DNA from: Micromussa lordhowensis
Lineage: Eukaryota; Cnidaria; Anthozoa; Scleractinia; Lobophylliidae
Reading direction: 5' to 3'
NCBI GenBank assembly: GCA_964020085.1
Contig: OZ026600.1
Coordinates: forward strand, 19,147,694-19,211,693
DNA: 64,000 nt
A program made the translations under genes and the position numbers. Shown one piece after another: positions 46,931-57,445 of this stretch; position 1 is the first letter of the stretch, and each line of letters starts with the position of its first letter. Under the pieces are notes generated by a model. That model was not told where the DNA came from, did not search any database, and saw only the letters and a list, made by a program, of their open reading frames with translations.

Positions 46931-48229
46931 GACTGAACTCATAATTATAATCAGTCCTACCGCGGATAAATAACCATACTTTTAGGAATATCAGCGGAAG
47001 CGCAAAGTTTTAATTTATGCTCACGTTCAATGATAAGCAACGAAGTTCAACAAGTTAAATTGTCAACCAATTTAATTACTTTCGTATTAATAGCGCCGCG
47101 TTCTATACGAAGGTTTACTGAAGCATAGCTTAATGTATGAACTGATAACTTGAAAATCGTCATTAACTCCAAATGAGTTAACTACAGACTGAAAAACAGT
47201 AGTATTTTTTGCGAACGCGAGCGACGGTAAATATTCGAACGAAAGGTCTGGAGCGACTGTAAAATAGCGAGGGAGAATGGGGAGAGACGCTAAAAATACG
47301 ACTGTCCGCCATGCGTGTATCATTGAAATTCGTTCCAAAGTACCCGTTCTTTCAGCAACGGGAAATTCCCATTTGTTTAATTCAGACAAAACCCGTATCA
47401 AATGTCAATCACACCTCATCAAAAAGATATAGACGCCGTATCCGTTTCACAGTAAAGACAGTATTCTCGCGGGAAAATGGGCGACGTTTACTTGGGTGCG
47501 CTTGCGAGCGAAAAGCCGACAGTTGTTTTCTCGCCTCACCGCTTCACACGCGAGAATCACGCTTACGGCGCTTCGCGCCATCCGAAAAAAATCAGAAAAC
47601 GACTGTTTTGCAGTCTAAGTTAACTAGGAAAAAGGGAGAGAACATAAATAGGCAAATAAGGGTGCAAACATCGTTTCCAGCCAAACCATTAGAAAGTACA
47701 TGATGTGTCTTGTTATCATATGCATTAAGATCGATGAGACTGCAATCGTCGCATTAGAAGTCAACAACTGCCTCAATAATAAAAGCGAACTAGAAATCTG
47801 ACAAAAGAAAGCTTATGAATCCCATTCAGTTAGCTTAACAGCATCATGCAGTTCGGAGTGTGAAAAGCATCATGTCAGCTTCATAACTGTAGCTTTTGAA
47901 AACATTTCGTCGGGCGGACCAAGATGGAATTATAATGGACTGATGATTATACCAAAGTAAATAACTTTGGTTCGGTCTGAAATATGGACATGGTGGAAAA
48001 AACGTGGCACGCAGAGAAACATACGTATATATAGAGCATCTAATGGCAATACACTATCACATCGCAATTGACTAATTTTATTTAAAATCCAGTTACACAA
48101 ATCAAATGATATAATAAAAACAGCAAGAAGAATAATTACGCCGCATTGACTTGATATTTTTAAGAAACGGAGTTGCTACACAGTACTCCTGCCAAAATAG
48201 CCACTGTCCATAGTTAAGCTGAACATATA
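46931..48229. other. No gene recognised
   Basis: Two opposing open frames of about 100-130 codons (47087-47703) overlap each other, and neither shows a domain. Part of the region is GC-richer (47420-47600). Confidence 0.4.
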
Positions 48230-48660
48230 TATAAACGATGTTTCTTTCACAATGAACGTCGTAGCTTATAAGGTTCCTTAAAGGTGAATAAACACTACTA
48301 ACTACTTTTTTCAGCTTCACGCTTTTTGATAACGTCTTACTGGCGAAGAGCGGTTTTAAAAGGACGAAGCGAATGAATTTGCTTGATCTGAACTACGAAA
48401 CCTGTTTGTTTCCAAAGGTTCTAATATTTCATTTTTATAAAAAGTTAATTATCATAGGAAATTGTCTTAGATAATAATTAATTTTGATACATAACAAAGT
48501 GGAAAGTTTGTCTTATAAAACTAGTATTTCTCATAAATCTAGCACAGTATTTCATCAATTACGCTTTGTGAGAAAATTGCAGTACCTTTTTGTATAAAAA
48601 CTATTGTCTATATATAAAGTTCAAACAGAGGATTCATCATGTCCAGAAAGGTATTCTCAA
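48230..48660. repeat. Segmental-duplication block, copy 2
   Basis: It is homologous to 43085-43400 and to 59040-59220. It includes GCAGTACCTTTTTGTATAAA, which also lies directly 3' of the second DUF4419 gene. Confidence 0.75.
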
Positions 48661-48679
48661 TCATAGAGCTTCGTACACC

Positions 48680-48685
48680 TTTATT
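48680..48685 (-). terminator. Poly(A) signal overlapping the DUF4419 A stop codon
   Basis: The reverse strand reads ACCTAAATAAAGG: the final A of the TAA stop is the first base of AATAAA. The arrangement is identical in the paralogue at 59247-59252. Confidence 0.6.
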
Positions 48686-49890
48686 TAGGTCTCACGGTAT
48701 TCGCGAAAAGGTGAGTCACTGGAGAGCAGAAGAGCCCAGCCTTGGAATGGCTTTACAGAAATCTCGTTGTCCTCGTCAGTGTGGAGAGTGAAGCCCAGCA
48801 TTCCTGCCACAACTGCGGCGGTGTCCTCCACGCCAGACGGGTGTTTGAGGTCGATTGGAGCACTTACCAGGCCACTCGTCATTTTAGAGATATCCATGGC
48901 ATATTTTGTCCCCTCCAAAAACTCGGTGATCCATCCTCTGTAACGGTACTGGCCACGGACAAGATTACCACATGCGTACTTGTTCTCGAAGCCTATAATA
49001 TGACTCCACCATTCGCATACCGGGCTACCCTGGTAAGTAGCCAGAAGATTGCTGAACACGTTTTCCACTAGATCCCACCAGGCCGATGGCAAATCAAGGT
49101 CGTTCTCTATGGGTTCCAGCAGTGTCCGCAGTACCTTCAGTTTGGATTTTAATTTGCTCCAGTCGTCTTCAGTACCTAGCATCTCTACTGCAGGAATTCC
49201 ACATGCATACGTCGCACGAAAGCGGAAATACTCTTGGACGGAAGTCATCATTGTGATCTGCGAAACAATCTTCTGCACTGCAGTTGTGGTGCCAAAATCT
49301 GCCGTCATTCCATCCACGAACTCAGGTACTTTGATGTTCTCTTGTATTCCCTTCGATATTTGATCAAAAAAACAGCTGTAGTCGACAGTATAGATGCTTG
49401 CATCAGGCAGTGCTACCTCGATGGTTTTCTTTCCTTCGTGATCAACGAACATCTTACGAACGGACTCTTTCTTGGCGTTTTTGTCGATGGCGACGGCGAC
49501 TCGTTTAATAACACAGAACCACCAGTCATCTGGAGAGGTTCGTAGTTTCCAGTGGTTATTGTATGCTGTCAGAACGGCGGCAAACAAACCGCAGTCTCCA
49601 ATGGAATAAATTGTCTCCTCGGATCCCACGGCAGCAACTACTTGTTTGGACGCAGAGAGTCTTGGAGCTCTCTTTACTTTAACGCTGCTCTGCTCCCGGC
49701 TCAGCTTATCGCGTAGGGAACGGCTACGCAAGGCGTATTTGTTAATCAATTGCTTAGCTTGGCTTGGCAAAAGCTTGCTGTCGTCGAACTTAGAGGGAAC
49801 CAGGTTGCTATCAAGTGATATGCACTTGATATCCAACCCATCTTCAGGTTGAGTACCAATGACAGACGGCTCGAAACGGTCGTTTTCCAT
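48685..49890 (-). CDS. DUF4419-domain protein A
   Basis: The product is 401 aa, single exon, from MENDRFEPSV. The frame stays open 65 codons further upstream, but the paralogue shares this start and not the upstream residues. The DUF4419 family is uncharacterised; the domain runs from about residue 95 to 380. Visible blocks are SIGDCGLFAAVLTAYNNHWK, SPDDWWFCVIKRVA, the CGIPAVEMLGTEDDWSKL core and the TYQG..CEWWSHII segment. It has no signal peptide or membrane helix, so it is probably cytosolic. An AATAAA signal overlaps the last base of the stop codon. It is very similar to the gene at 59252 and part of a local duplication that also includes TLDc exons. Function is unknown. Confidence 0.88.
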   Translation of the reverse strand: MENDRFEPSVIGTQPEDGLDIKCISLDSNLVPSKFDDSKLLPSQAKQLINKYALRSRSLRDKLSREQSSVKVKRAPRLSASKQVVAAVGSEETIYSIGDCGLFAAVLTAYNNHWKLRTSPDDWWFCVIKRVAVAIDKNAKKESVRKMFVDHEGKKTIEVALPDASIYTVDYSCFFDQISKGIQENIKVPEFVDGMTADFGTTTAVQKIVSQITMMTSVQEYFRFRATYACGIPAVEMLGTEDDWSKLKSKLKVLRTLLEPIENDLDLPSAWWDLVENVFSNLLATYQGSPVCEWWSHIIGFENKYACGNLVRGQYRYRGWITEFLEGTKYAMDISKMTSGLVSAPIDLKHPSGVEDTAAVVAGMLGFTLHTDEDNEISVKPFQGWALLLSSDSPFREYRET

Positions 49891-50090
49891 TGTGTGTGCA
49901 GCGAAATGTTCGAGAAAGATCAATTCTTTGGCCGATAAATTCAGTACCACACTGAACTTAATGCAAATTTTCAGATTTAGTGTCGTCGCTTTCTCGAATG
50001 ATAACCAATGAACTTTAAGTGCTAAAATTATCAACCAATCTTGACTGTTCAGTCGGATAATGAACCGTTCCGAACTCCACTTCACTGACC

Positions 50091-50165
50091 TCGATCAGGC
50101 CTTAAAACTTCCTGTTTATAGTTTTATGTAGCCTCAACTGCAAGACTTCGTTTTAAAGTGTAAGA
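50091..50165 (-). promoter_or_regulatory. Conserved upstream module of DUF4419 A
   Basis: AAAACTTCCTGTTTATAGTT and TAGCCTCAACTGCAA are shared with 60652-60700 upstream of the paralogue, and in diverged form with 60892-60930. The TATA-like core (TTTATAG on the plus strand) is at about 50114. Position and conservation suggest the core promoter or 5' UTR. Confidence 0.45.
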
Positions 50166-50978
50166 CGCTGAATAATAAGACAAGATAAATGAGTGAGTCA
50201 ATCGCTTTACGTTAGTCGAACGCTATTCTAAAACCTTACTAGCTCTGCGACATTGGAAAAATCGTAAAAATCATACTCGCCCAGCACTGAGCTGGGATGC
50301 GTAAACATCAAACCAGCTCAACGAAACTGACACCAAGCCAGTTAAAACTATCTGTTTATTGAAGCATAACTACATGTGCGAAACCGCAAGAGCGAAACCG
50401 TCTATTTTTGAGAGAAGATTTTATGCATGGAATTGGAAGTCACCCAAGGTCTTCCTTATTGAAATGTGCCGGTTTAAGAGAAATGAAGCGCGTTTCGATT
50501 AAAGACGGTTATAGCAGAGGGTGTTTTTTTAGCAAACGCCTAGATAAAAACTAACTTGTTGTATTCAGTTCGAAACAAGAGTTTATCATGATAATCTCTT
50601 GGTTCGAAACGAGTGTTCCAGTTAGGTCCACAGCATTGGTTTGGGGTGTGAAAATTATCATGTCAGCTTATTGAGTTCTTGGCTGAGGCCATTGAAAAAG
50701 TTATGCCGAGAGGACAAAAAGGAATTATAAGAGATCTTATGAGAGAGACAGTACAGGCTTATCAACAGTCTTAGCGAAAAACATTGAGACAGGAGTCATA
50801 TTCAATCAACTGTGATTTCTATCTGTTATATTTATTCATGAAACATTAGAAGAACGATGAACCGAATCCTGCACTTTGATTGGCTATCCGAGCGGGCAAG
50901 CTATCAATATCTTTCCCACCCGGGATTACCCCGTGTGTCCCGCTAGAAAGTAGTGTTTTTTCCACGTAATAAATCGTG
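50166..50978. other. No gene recognised
   Basis: Flank of the DUF4419 A promoter, with no open frame or repeat of note. Confidence 0.4.
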
Positions 50979-51132
50979 TATTGACCAAGCTTGTTCTGTC
51001 AAGATGGCTGGATATTGGCCTCGTTCTTTTTTGGCGTGTTAAAATAGATTTCGACTTCGTCTCGGCCCTATAATATGCAAAAAAGAACGAGGCCATTATT
51101 CAGCCATCTTGACCGAACAAGCTCGGTCAATA
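50979..51132. mobile_element. Foldback MITE with TATTGACCRAGCTTGTTC ends
   Basis: The arms TATTGACCAAGCTTGTTCTG, TCAAGATGGCTG and GGCCTCGTTCTTTTTTG occur on both strands. A fragment of the same family is at 24369-24395. Confidence 0.85.
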
Positions 51133-51148
51133 ACCCATACATACTTGT

Positions 51149-51384
51149 TACTACGATTATTAGTGGAGTAAGGCGCGACGAAAGCTTGGTGACCAGGTTC
51201 ATCTTGTATTGTTATTACGCAAATGGCTTCGTTTCCAGTGGTAACTTGTCGGCCTTTGACGTCATCGGCAGCAAAAGGCCACGATATTGTTACCATTGGA
51301 AACGAAGAACGTTACCCGTAATTTTAAGCTCTAAACTTCGTCACCAAAGGTCTGTGGCACCTTACTCAACTGATAATCGTAGTA
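51149..51384. mobile_element. Foldback MITE with TACTACGATTATYAGT ends
   Basis: The left arm TACTACGATTATTAGTGGAG pairs with the right CTCAACTGATAATCGTAGTA. The arms continue with GTAAGGCGCGACGAAAGC and TCGTTTCCAGTGGTAAC counterparts. Confidence 0.85.
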
Positions 51385-51457
51385 TAAAGCCAAAGGAATG
51401 TGCAGTCTTATCTATTCTTGAAATAATACTAAGATCTTTAAAATATATTGTTTTCCT

Positions 51458-52050
51458 AGGCAGGCTGCAGTGCCCTCCAAATATCTTCGAAAATGTCCGA
51501 AACTATTAGCAAAACTTCCAATAATGTTGGAAAATCTTTGAAAATTCTTGGGTGGACCAAGGTTCCAAGTGAGCTTCCTTTGTTCATACATTAGTTCTCA
51601 GGCTTTAAGCTTCACCATATTGTCCTCCATAAACCACCTAAATGACCATAAATCGGCCTAGAAACCTCACGAAAAGCAAGGAAAAATACACCTGAAACCA
51701 GGTAGGTTTATGTTTTATTCATGCCCTTTCGTGTTTTTAGGCTCAAAAATATAACCGTTTTTCCCATACAAATTTTTATATTTGCACTGTTGCGTAGCCT
51801 GAGATCTAATGTATGTACAAGGGACGCTCATTTGCGAGCTTAGGCCACCTCTGGTTATCTTCGTAAACCTTCGGATGTTCTTCGGAACTTTTCGGAATAC
51901 TTCGTAAGGGTTTGGGTGCTATTCTGAGATGTTCAAAAGTGTTTAGTTGATATTCGTTAGTCTTTGGGTGGGCTCGGATGATTTTCGGAAGCGCTCGGAA
52001 AATTTCTAATTATCTTCTGATATCTTTGAAAGGCCTAGGGTAAATTTGTG
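51458..52050. repeat. TTCGGAA-rich repeat, copy 2, split by a MITE
   Basis: It is homologous to 46120-46450 on both sides of an insertion at about 51551-51852. The left part ends ATTCTTGGGT and the right part resumes GGTTATCTTCG. Confidence 0.75.
51551..51852. mobile_element. MITE inserted in the TTCGGAA repeat
   Basis: About 300 bp with imperfect inverted ends. CCTTTGTTCATACATTAGTT plus CTCAGGCT at the left mirrors CCCTTGTACATACATTAGAT plus CTCAGGCT on the reverse strand at the right. The uninterrupted copy at 46120 gives the pre-insertion sequence. Confidence 0.7.
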
Positions 52051-52882
52051 GCCGCTAATAGATTCTGAAAGTAGCAATCTCTCCCTCGAAAGTAGCGAGC
52101 CCACCTCCATCCCGAAAATAGAGAGACGAAGATGCAATAGTAAACACTTTTTCCAGTGAATAGTCAAGTGAAAGTTATGCACGGTGAATTGGGGAATCCT
52201 TGTTTACAATATTTGCCTCATTAGCATAAGCAATTCAGTTTCTGATGGAGCTACAAATAAATCAGTATTGAAAGGTCATAGTACGATTAACTCTGCCAGT
52301 GAATATGGGCGTGATGTATTGAATACTTTTTGTGCAACACGGGTTTAAAAACTCGAAATTTAACAAAGAATGTATGAGCTAATTAGCGCTTTTGCCACCC
52401 AGAAATTTTGCAGTTTTTGAAAGACAACTTCTCCTTGAATATTACACCGAAAGAGCTAAAAAATTCACCATGTACTAAGTTTCACTAGTTCTTTAGCTGC
52501 CTGAAGTCAGTTCATATCTAACATGTTTCCTTCTATACGCAAAGCCGTATGCAAATGAGCAAAATGTAAACAATGACGTCAGCATGAATCCGCCTATTGA
52601 TAACGATAATTTAACTCGTGAACAAGGGGAAGTATCGCTTATGCAGCTAAGGCTCGAAGCGCTGTGAAATATCAATTCGTGCTTCATCAATTTACATTGC
52701 CAACTGCAAAAACAAACCCCGTAGAGTTTCGTCAAGTAACAGGAGCGCACTAACAGGAACTTTTCTTCAAGAAATAATTGAAAACTCGACTTGCGCACTG
52801 AGTTATTGATCACTAACGCAGGAGTGCGTCATGAAACCTTCCAGGAACCCATGACTCGGAGCGTGGAACTCCCATACTAAGC
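52051..52882. other. No gene recognised; short duplicated segment at its left end
   Basis: GTGGCCGCTAATAGAT and ATCCCGAAAA at 52048-52117 match 43446-43495, continuing the segmental duplication. The rest has only short open frames. Confidence 0.45.
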
Positions 52883-53133
52883 CTATGTCACGGCACTTTT
52901 ACAGACCGGTCTATATTTAGACTTCTTTTCCCGCGAAATAGGTCAGTTCTGGTCTACATGAGCACCAAGTAGTAAGGAAAAAATAACTGTTTTTCTTTTT
53001 AATCTTCCGGTGAAATCATGAAGTCAGCTAAAAATTAAGTCCGTGCTTGTGATTGGCCACTGAGGTTCCTGCAGGGGTCTGAATTCGCGGTAAATTTAAA
53101 CTAAACTTAGATCGGTCTGTGAAAACGCCGTAG
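52883..53133. mobile_element. Foldback MITE with CTAYGKCRCxxTTTxACAGACCG ends
   Basis: The left CACGGCACTTTTACAGACCG and right CGGTCTGTGAAAACGCCGTA are inverted repeats. The 250-bp interior is non-coding. Confidence 0.65.
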
Positions 53134-53748
53134 AGGGAAAAATGGGGTAACTTAGTTACACGCTCTTAGTGATGGATGGGCTCATTCAACAGTTTACTGT
53201 ATCTGACTAGCTTTCGTGACGAGCGCTGATCGGCATGACAACGCGGTGTGAAGAACCCACCCATGTGGTAGCACCATAAATTTAAACATGAGCGCAAAGA
53301 ATTTCATTTCGTGTTAAGATTTCCGTCTTTTATTTCTCAAAAAGAACTCAGTCGCACTAACATTACTTAACCGTTTTTGCTCCCTGAAAGTAGCGACCCA
53401 CCGAGAGGTGCAAGGCCCAAGGGCTGCTAACTTCGAAAGAAACGAGGGTCGTTACTTTATTATACATTGTAGTCACCCTCTGTCTTTTCACTGGCTAAAA
53501 GCCTACAGTTAATTCTGAGAAACAGCGCAACCTACAGATTATACACTAACCTGCTAGTAGAGAAAAACGGGAAAAGAGAGAATAACATACAGGAGCCACA
53601 CGACAAAAAAGAATTAGCGCAATGCAAGTGTTGAAATCTTTTTATATGGAAGCGCGAAAAAAGGATGGATCGTTTTATTCTATGAGAAGCCTGAAAACAC
53701 TGAGGTCATTGCGTTTGTCGTTATTTTCTTTAAAATTATTAGATTCGG
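53134..53748. other. No gene recognised
   Basis: No open frame above 75 codons and no repeat that I could match inside the window. Confidence 0.4.
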
Positions 53749-53827
53749 TTTTTGTGATATCTGGAATATTCAATGCCTCGGTTGATAACATCTACCTCGA
53801 CCTTGATTATTCCAGATATCACAAAAG
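53749..53827. mobile_element. Short foldback element, TTTTGTGATATCTGGAATA arms
   Basis: It is 79 bp. The left TTTTTGTGATATCTGGAATA and right TATTCCAGATATCACAAAAG are inverted repeats around a short spacer. Confidence 0.8.
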
Positions 53828-54003
53828 CTTCATCCAATAATTGTTTATTATCATACACTCTAGAAGCTAGTACATGTATACCCACGCTAAGCATGAACCA
53901 ATTTTTTATGATACTGCTGGATGTCAATCTCAAATGGTCTTTTATCAGATTGTTGATACGCCTTTTCTCCTACCCCGATCTCTTTATCAAGCTCATTTGA
54001 AAA

Positions 54004-54238
54004 CCTGGGGCCCGTTTCTCGAAGGTCCCGAAAGTTTTCGCACCCGGAAAGCCACAGTAAAATCTCGAAGCTTATGATTACAGAGCTGTTTTATTCACGT
54101 ATTCTTAATATAAACAGAGGTTCTCTTCACACAAGAAGTTTCAGGCCTATACACTTCTCCGTATTCAAATACAGATGAACTAAAAATGGCTTTACGGGCC
54201 CGAAGAGTTTACGGGGCTTTCCAGAAACGGGCCCCAGG
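54004..54238. mobile_element. Foldback MITE, family A (copy 2)
   Basis: The ends CCTGGGGCCCGTTTCTCGAA and CCAGAAACGGGCCCCAGG are inverted. It is in the opposite orientation to the copy at 391-627. Confidence 0.85.
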
Positions 54239-54239
54239 G

Positions 54240-54481
54240 CCGGGTTGTTCGGAAACTGGTTAACGCTAACCCAGGATTATAAGTTAACCGAAGTATTAAT
54301 TTTTCTTGTATAAGAATGTTTTTCGCTTCCTATTTTTTGTTTCGTTTGAGATTATTTCAATTCAAAAGAGAAGGCCAAACAATCTAAACAGAAAACCTCT
54401 CCGAAAAGTTGTACACTGACTGAAATCAAAATTCTCGCCAACCCTGGGCTAGCTTAATCGGGCTTCGAACAACCCGGTCCA
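54240..54481. mobile_element. Foldback MITE with GCCGGGTTGTTCG ends, abutting family A
   Basis: The left GCCGGGTTGTTCGGAAACTG and right CGGGCTTCGAACAACCCGGT are inverted repeats. It begins one or two bases after the preceding MITE ends. It is related to 26266-26413. Confidence 0.75.
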
Positions 54482-55729
54482 GGAGTTTAAAAGGTGTATA
54501 TAAACCCACGGTTTATAACCGGGATTTTACGGTACTAGCATAAGAGTAATATTGATTTCATTGAGTTTACCCGGCGTAGTCAATCGAACGTTCCTTAATC
54601 GAACTCAATCGCTCGATTGAGTTCGATTGGTTTCGACCATCAAACTTAATCGAACTCGCCCTAAAATTTTACCAATCGAACGCAATCGTACGTTCGGTAA
54701 TCGAACATTTTAGCAATCAATCATAATCAAATTCAATCGAACGTAAATCGAACACTTCAACGATCGTAGTTTTTCTTGGACAGTTCTGTCCAAGGGGGAA
54801 GGGTGCAATGAGGTTAACCCTATGTGAAGCACCAACCCATGAGACAAGGCCAGATCACAACACCGGGAACGACGTGCCCTACAATCAGACATAACACAAG
54901 TTTCATCTGGTTTAAAACAAAGCATAACACGGGCACAATAGGCAAGATGTCAGACAGGGTACAAGAGAGGTGAACCTAACCATTCTGGAAGAGATGGTAA
55001 AAGGTTACCGCGAGTGCTCTTTCGCCTTCTGTGTCGGGGATAGATTTATGGTCAAGAAGAAAAGAGGAGAAAGCAGTCCGGCTTTGAGGGTAATGAACAA
55101 TGACTGGGGCCAGCTTGGTCATTTACAACGAGAACTGTTGCCTGTGCTTTGCCCACTGTCAGTCTCATTCCCGCCACAAAGAAGCACTGCCTGTTATGTA
55201 TAGAGATCTGATAAAATTTCCCTGGTTATGGTCTAAGTTTTGTGATCCGAAATATGATCCAAAAGGTAGATGGAGACCTGGAAGTGGAATTTATGTTCCA
55301 GCGAGGCAGGAATAAAGACGCTCTCAAACGCTCAATTCAAAAATACACGACGCTGCTTGATGAATTGTAACATTTATTATCGGATTTTTCTCAGATGTCT
55401 GACTTGTAAACTGTACTTATGCCGAATTGATTATATCGTTATTGTAGAATACTCATGAAATAACACTGAACAAAGAACCAATCGCGTCGATTGAGTTCGA
55501 TTAGGTTCGGTAATCGAACTTAATCGAACTCACCGAAAAGTTCCAGTTCGATTATGTGCGATTACCGAACCAATCGAACGATGATTAAATTCGACTGGTT
55601 AGGTTAGAAAAGCACACTCCAATCTAAAACAAAACTCTAAAAATGCACCCAGTTTTGTCTTAAGAACAGGTTGTTCGAATTAAAAACAGGATATTCTATA
55701 TGGAGGAAAACCTGTGGAATTGAGGGTGT
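54482..55729. repeat. TCGAAC/GTTCGA arrays flanking a short ORF region
   Basis: Degenerate AATCGAAC units in both orientations occupy about 54580-54760 and 55485-55590. Between them lie open frames at 54970-55203 and 55100-55315. The second contains a Cys/His-rich stretch (CCLCFAHCQSHSRHKE) and ends VPARQE. No introns or start context are convincing. The layout resembles a transposon with subterminal arrays. Confidence 0.45.
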
Positions 55730-55866
55730 CAAAAAGCAATCAAATAAAAAGAAGGTAGAAATTAGATATTTGCATTAATTAAGGCGCGGCCAAACACACG
55801 CAATTTCAATGTAACATGTTAGACTTACATCTCAACATTCTTAAGGAAAACGTGTTGCTCACGTTT
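55730..55866. repeat. Segmental-duplication block (matches 43700-43845)
   Basis: AAACACACGCAATTTCAATG, TACATCTCAACATTCTT and neighbours align with 43760-43812. The alignment breaks where other repeats have inserted (55867-56287). Confidence 0.7.
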
Positions 55867-56287
55867 AGTCATCCAACTGCAATATGTTCCAAGATGTTAG
55901 ATGGTGCAGTGCAATGGGGTGGTAAACGTTTCCAAGCGCATCAATGCTGCATTCTGTTACGTTCAAATCTTGCGTACGTTTTGCAGGATGCTTACTCTGA
56001 ATAATTTAATATTAGTATATATCACACAAGCGAATAGTACTTTTCGCGCACGCTGATTGGCTAGCTCGGAGGTGATTAACCAAGTACTATTCACCTCCGA
56101 GCAGCAGAAGAAAAACAAAATGGTTTCCCTTTTCGCTTTGTCGGTATATTGTCACAAATAAAGTTACTCTTTGGTCCGCTAGTTATTCAGTTTGTGTGGT
56201 ATATACTAATACAATTATTCACCTCCGTGTCGGTGAAAGTGGTGGATATTTACCTCCACTTCGGTGAGTAATTGTTAATTATTATTC
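55867..56287. repeat. Insertion in the duplicated TLDc block
   Basis: It is absent from the homologous copy at 43840. It contains a repeat with GTATATATCACACAAG and its inverted counterpart TGTGTGGTATATACTAA, plus CACCTCCG/CGGAGGTG palindromic parts, related to 26460-26780. Confidence 0.55.
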
Positions 56288-56596
56288 AGCCAAGGTAGAA
56301 TACCTCCACTTCGTCAGGTGAGAATGAGAAAGTCTCAACCAGGATTGTTCTCTTATCTGGTATTCCACTTGGAAGAGAGTAAGAGTCGCCAAAGTATGTG
56401 TGTGGCCTAGTGTTACTTTTAGCGTAATCAGCAATGTAGATATCATTCGCTCCACCAAATACCGGACCATAATTTGAGCCCCTGTAAATTGCATATTTTC
56501 GGATCGCCAGCAAGCTCTTGAATGGTCTAAGACCTTCTTTGTTGCGGAGAAAAAATATGAACGAGTTAGAAGTGGCAGTGGGTCCATCCCTGGACT
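56288..56596 (-). pseudogene. TLDc-domain exon fragment, copy 2
   Basis: An acceptor CCTCTTTAG opens a frame encoding SRDGPTATSNSFIFFLRNKE, then AIYRGSNYGPVFGGANDIY, then TFSFSPDEVEVFYLG, the central part of a TLDc domain. The frame is open, unlike copy 1, but the repeat insertion directly 3' and the absence of other exons suggest that it is a remnant. It may still be an exon of a gene whose other parts I could not see. Confidence 0.65.
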
Positions 56597-56611
56597 CTAA
56601 AGAGGAATATG

Positions 56612-56614
56612 TAA

Positions 56615-56661
<47 letters not shown>

Positions 56662-56731
56662 GGAGACCCGTAGGGCCGAGTTGGCAATAACCAATCTCAT
56701 ATCCAACAAGCGCGAATGGAATAATTGTTTT
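56612..56731. mobile_element. Foldback MITE with AACAATTATTCCAT ends
   Basis: The left AACAATTATTCCATGAGCGC and right GCGCGAATGGAATAATTGTT are inverted, and GTTGGATATGAGAT recurs on both arms. A half copy is at 914-962. Confidence 0.8.
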
Positions 56732-56769
56732 ATTAAATTATCATCCTTCGGTTTTGCTAAATGTTATTT

Positions 56770-56825
56770 AAGAAATAGAAAACATGTGCCGTGTTTCTAT
56801 CGAGTTACAGAAACACGAGTGAAAG

Positions 56826-56856
<31 letters not shown>

Positions 56857-56961
56857 GAGCCGCAGGTAAGTGTTTCCACAGCTTTTTCGAGTTCTCCCAA
56901 ACTTTCACGAGTGTTTCTATAACTCGATAGGAACACGAAGAAAATGTTTTCTATTTCTTTT
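56770..56961. mobile_element. Foldback MITE with AAGAAATAGAAAACAT ends
   Basis: The arms AAGAAATAGAAAACATGTGC, GTGTTTCTATCGAGTTA and GAAAGTTTGGGAGAAC all recur inverted. A partial arm GTGTTTCTGTCGAGTTATAG lies at 57064. Confidence 0.85.
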
Positions 56962-57445
56962 AGAAAACGAGGAAAAAAGAAAAACAACTTGTTTACTTCG
57001 ATCATCAAAATGTAAATTCTCTTTGTTCGCACCATCATTACGTCAACAGCTCGTGCTAGTTCTGTGTTTCTGTCGAGTTATAGAAACACGGTTTTAAACC
57101 AATCAGCGTGCGTATTTGCTTTGGATCATTTTCTTAGAAAGTCTAAGAAACGACCAGAAAGTGATGTGACTTCCGGGCGCCAAAACGAAATGCTGAAAAT
57201 TTTATGCTGAGCGACATTTGCCGCATTCATTTCCATATAAGGTCAAACGCAGGTATAATGGCTGGTAACCGAGATCTAGTGAACCAATCAGAAAGCTAGA
57301 ATTGCATTATCCGAGGTTGAGAATTTAATAAATAAAGTTAAACAGGAATTACTGACCGTTTAAGCATAGAGATTCGAGGACCAAATCAGGGAAAAAACTA
57401 ATTTCGTATTGCTCATTCGATCTCACAAGGGTGTATATATATACA

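Noticed and set aside
49049..49545. Plus-strand ORFs over the DUF4419 genes
   Set aside because: They mirror the well-conserved minus-strand coding sequence in both copies and carry no domain.
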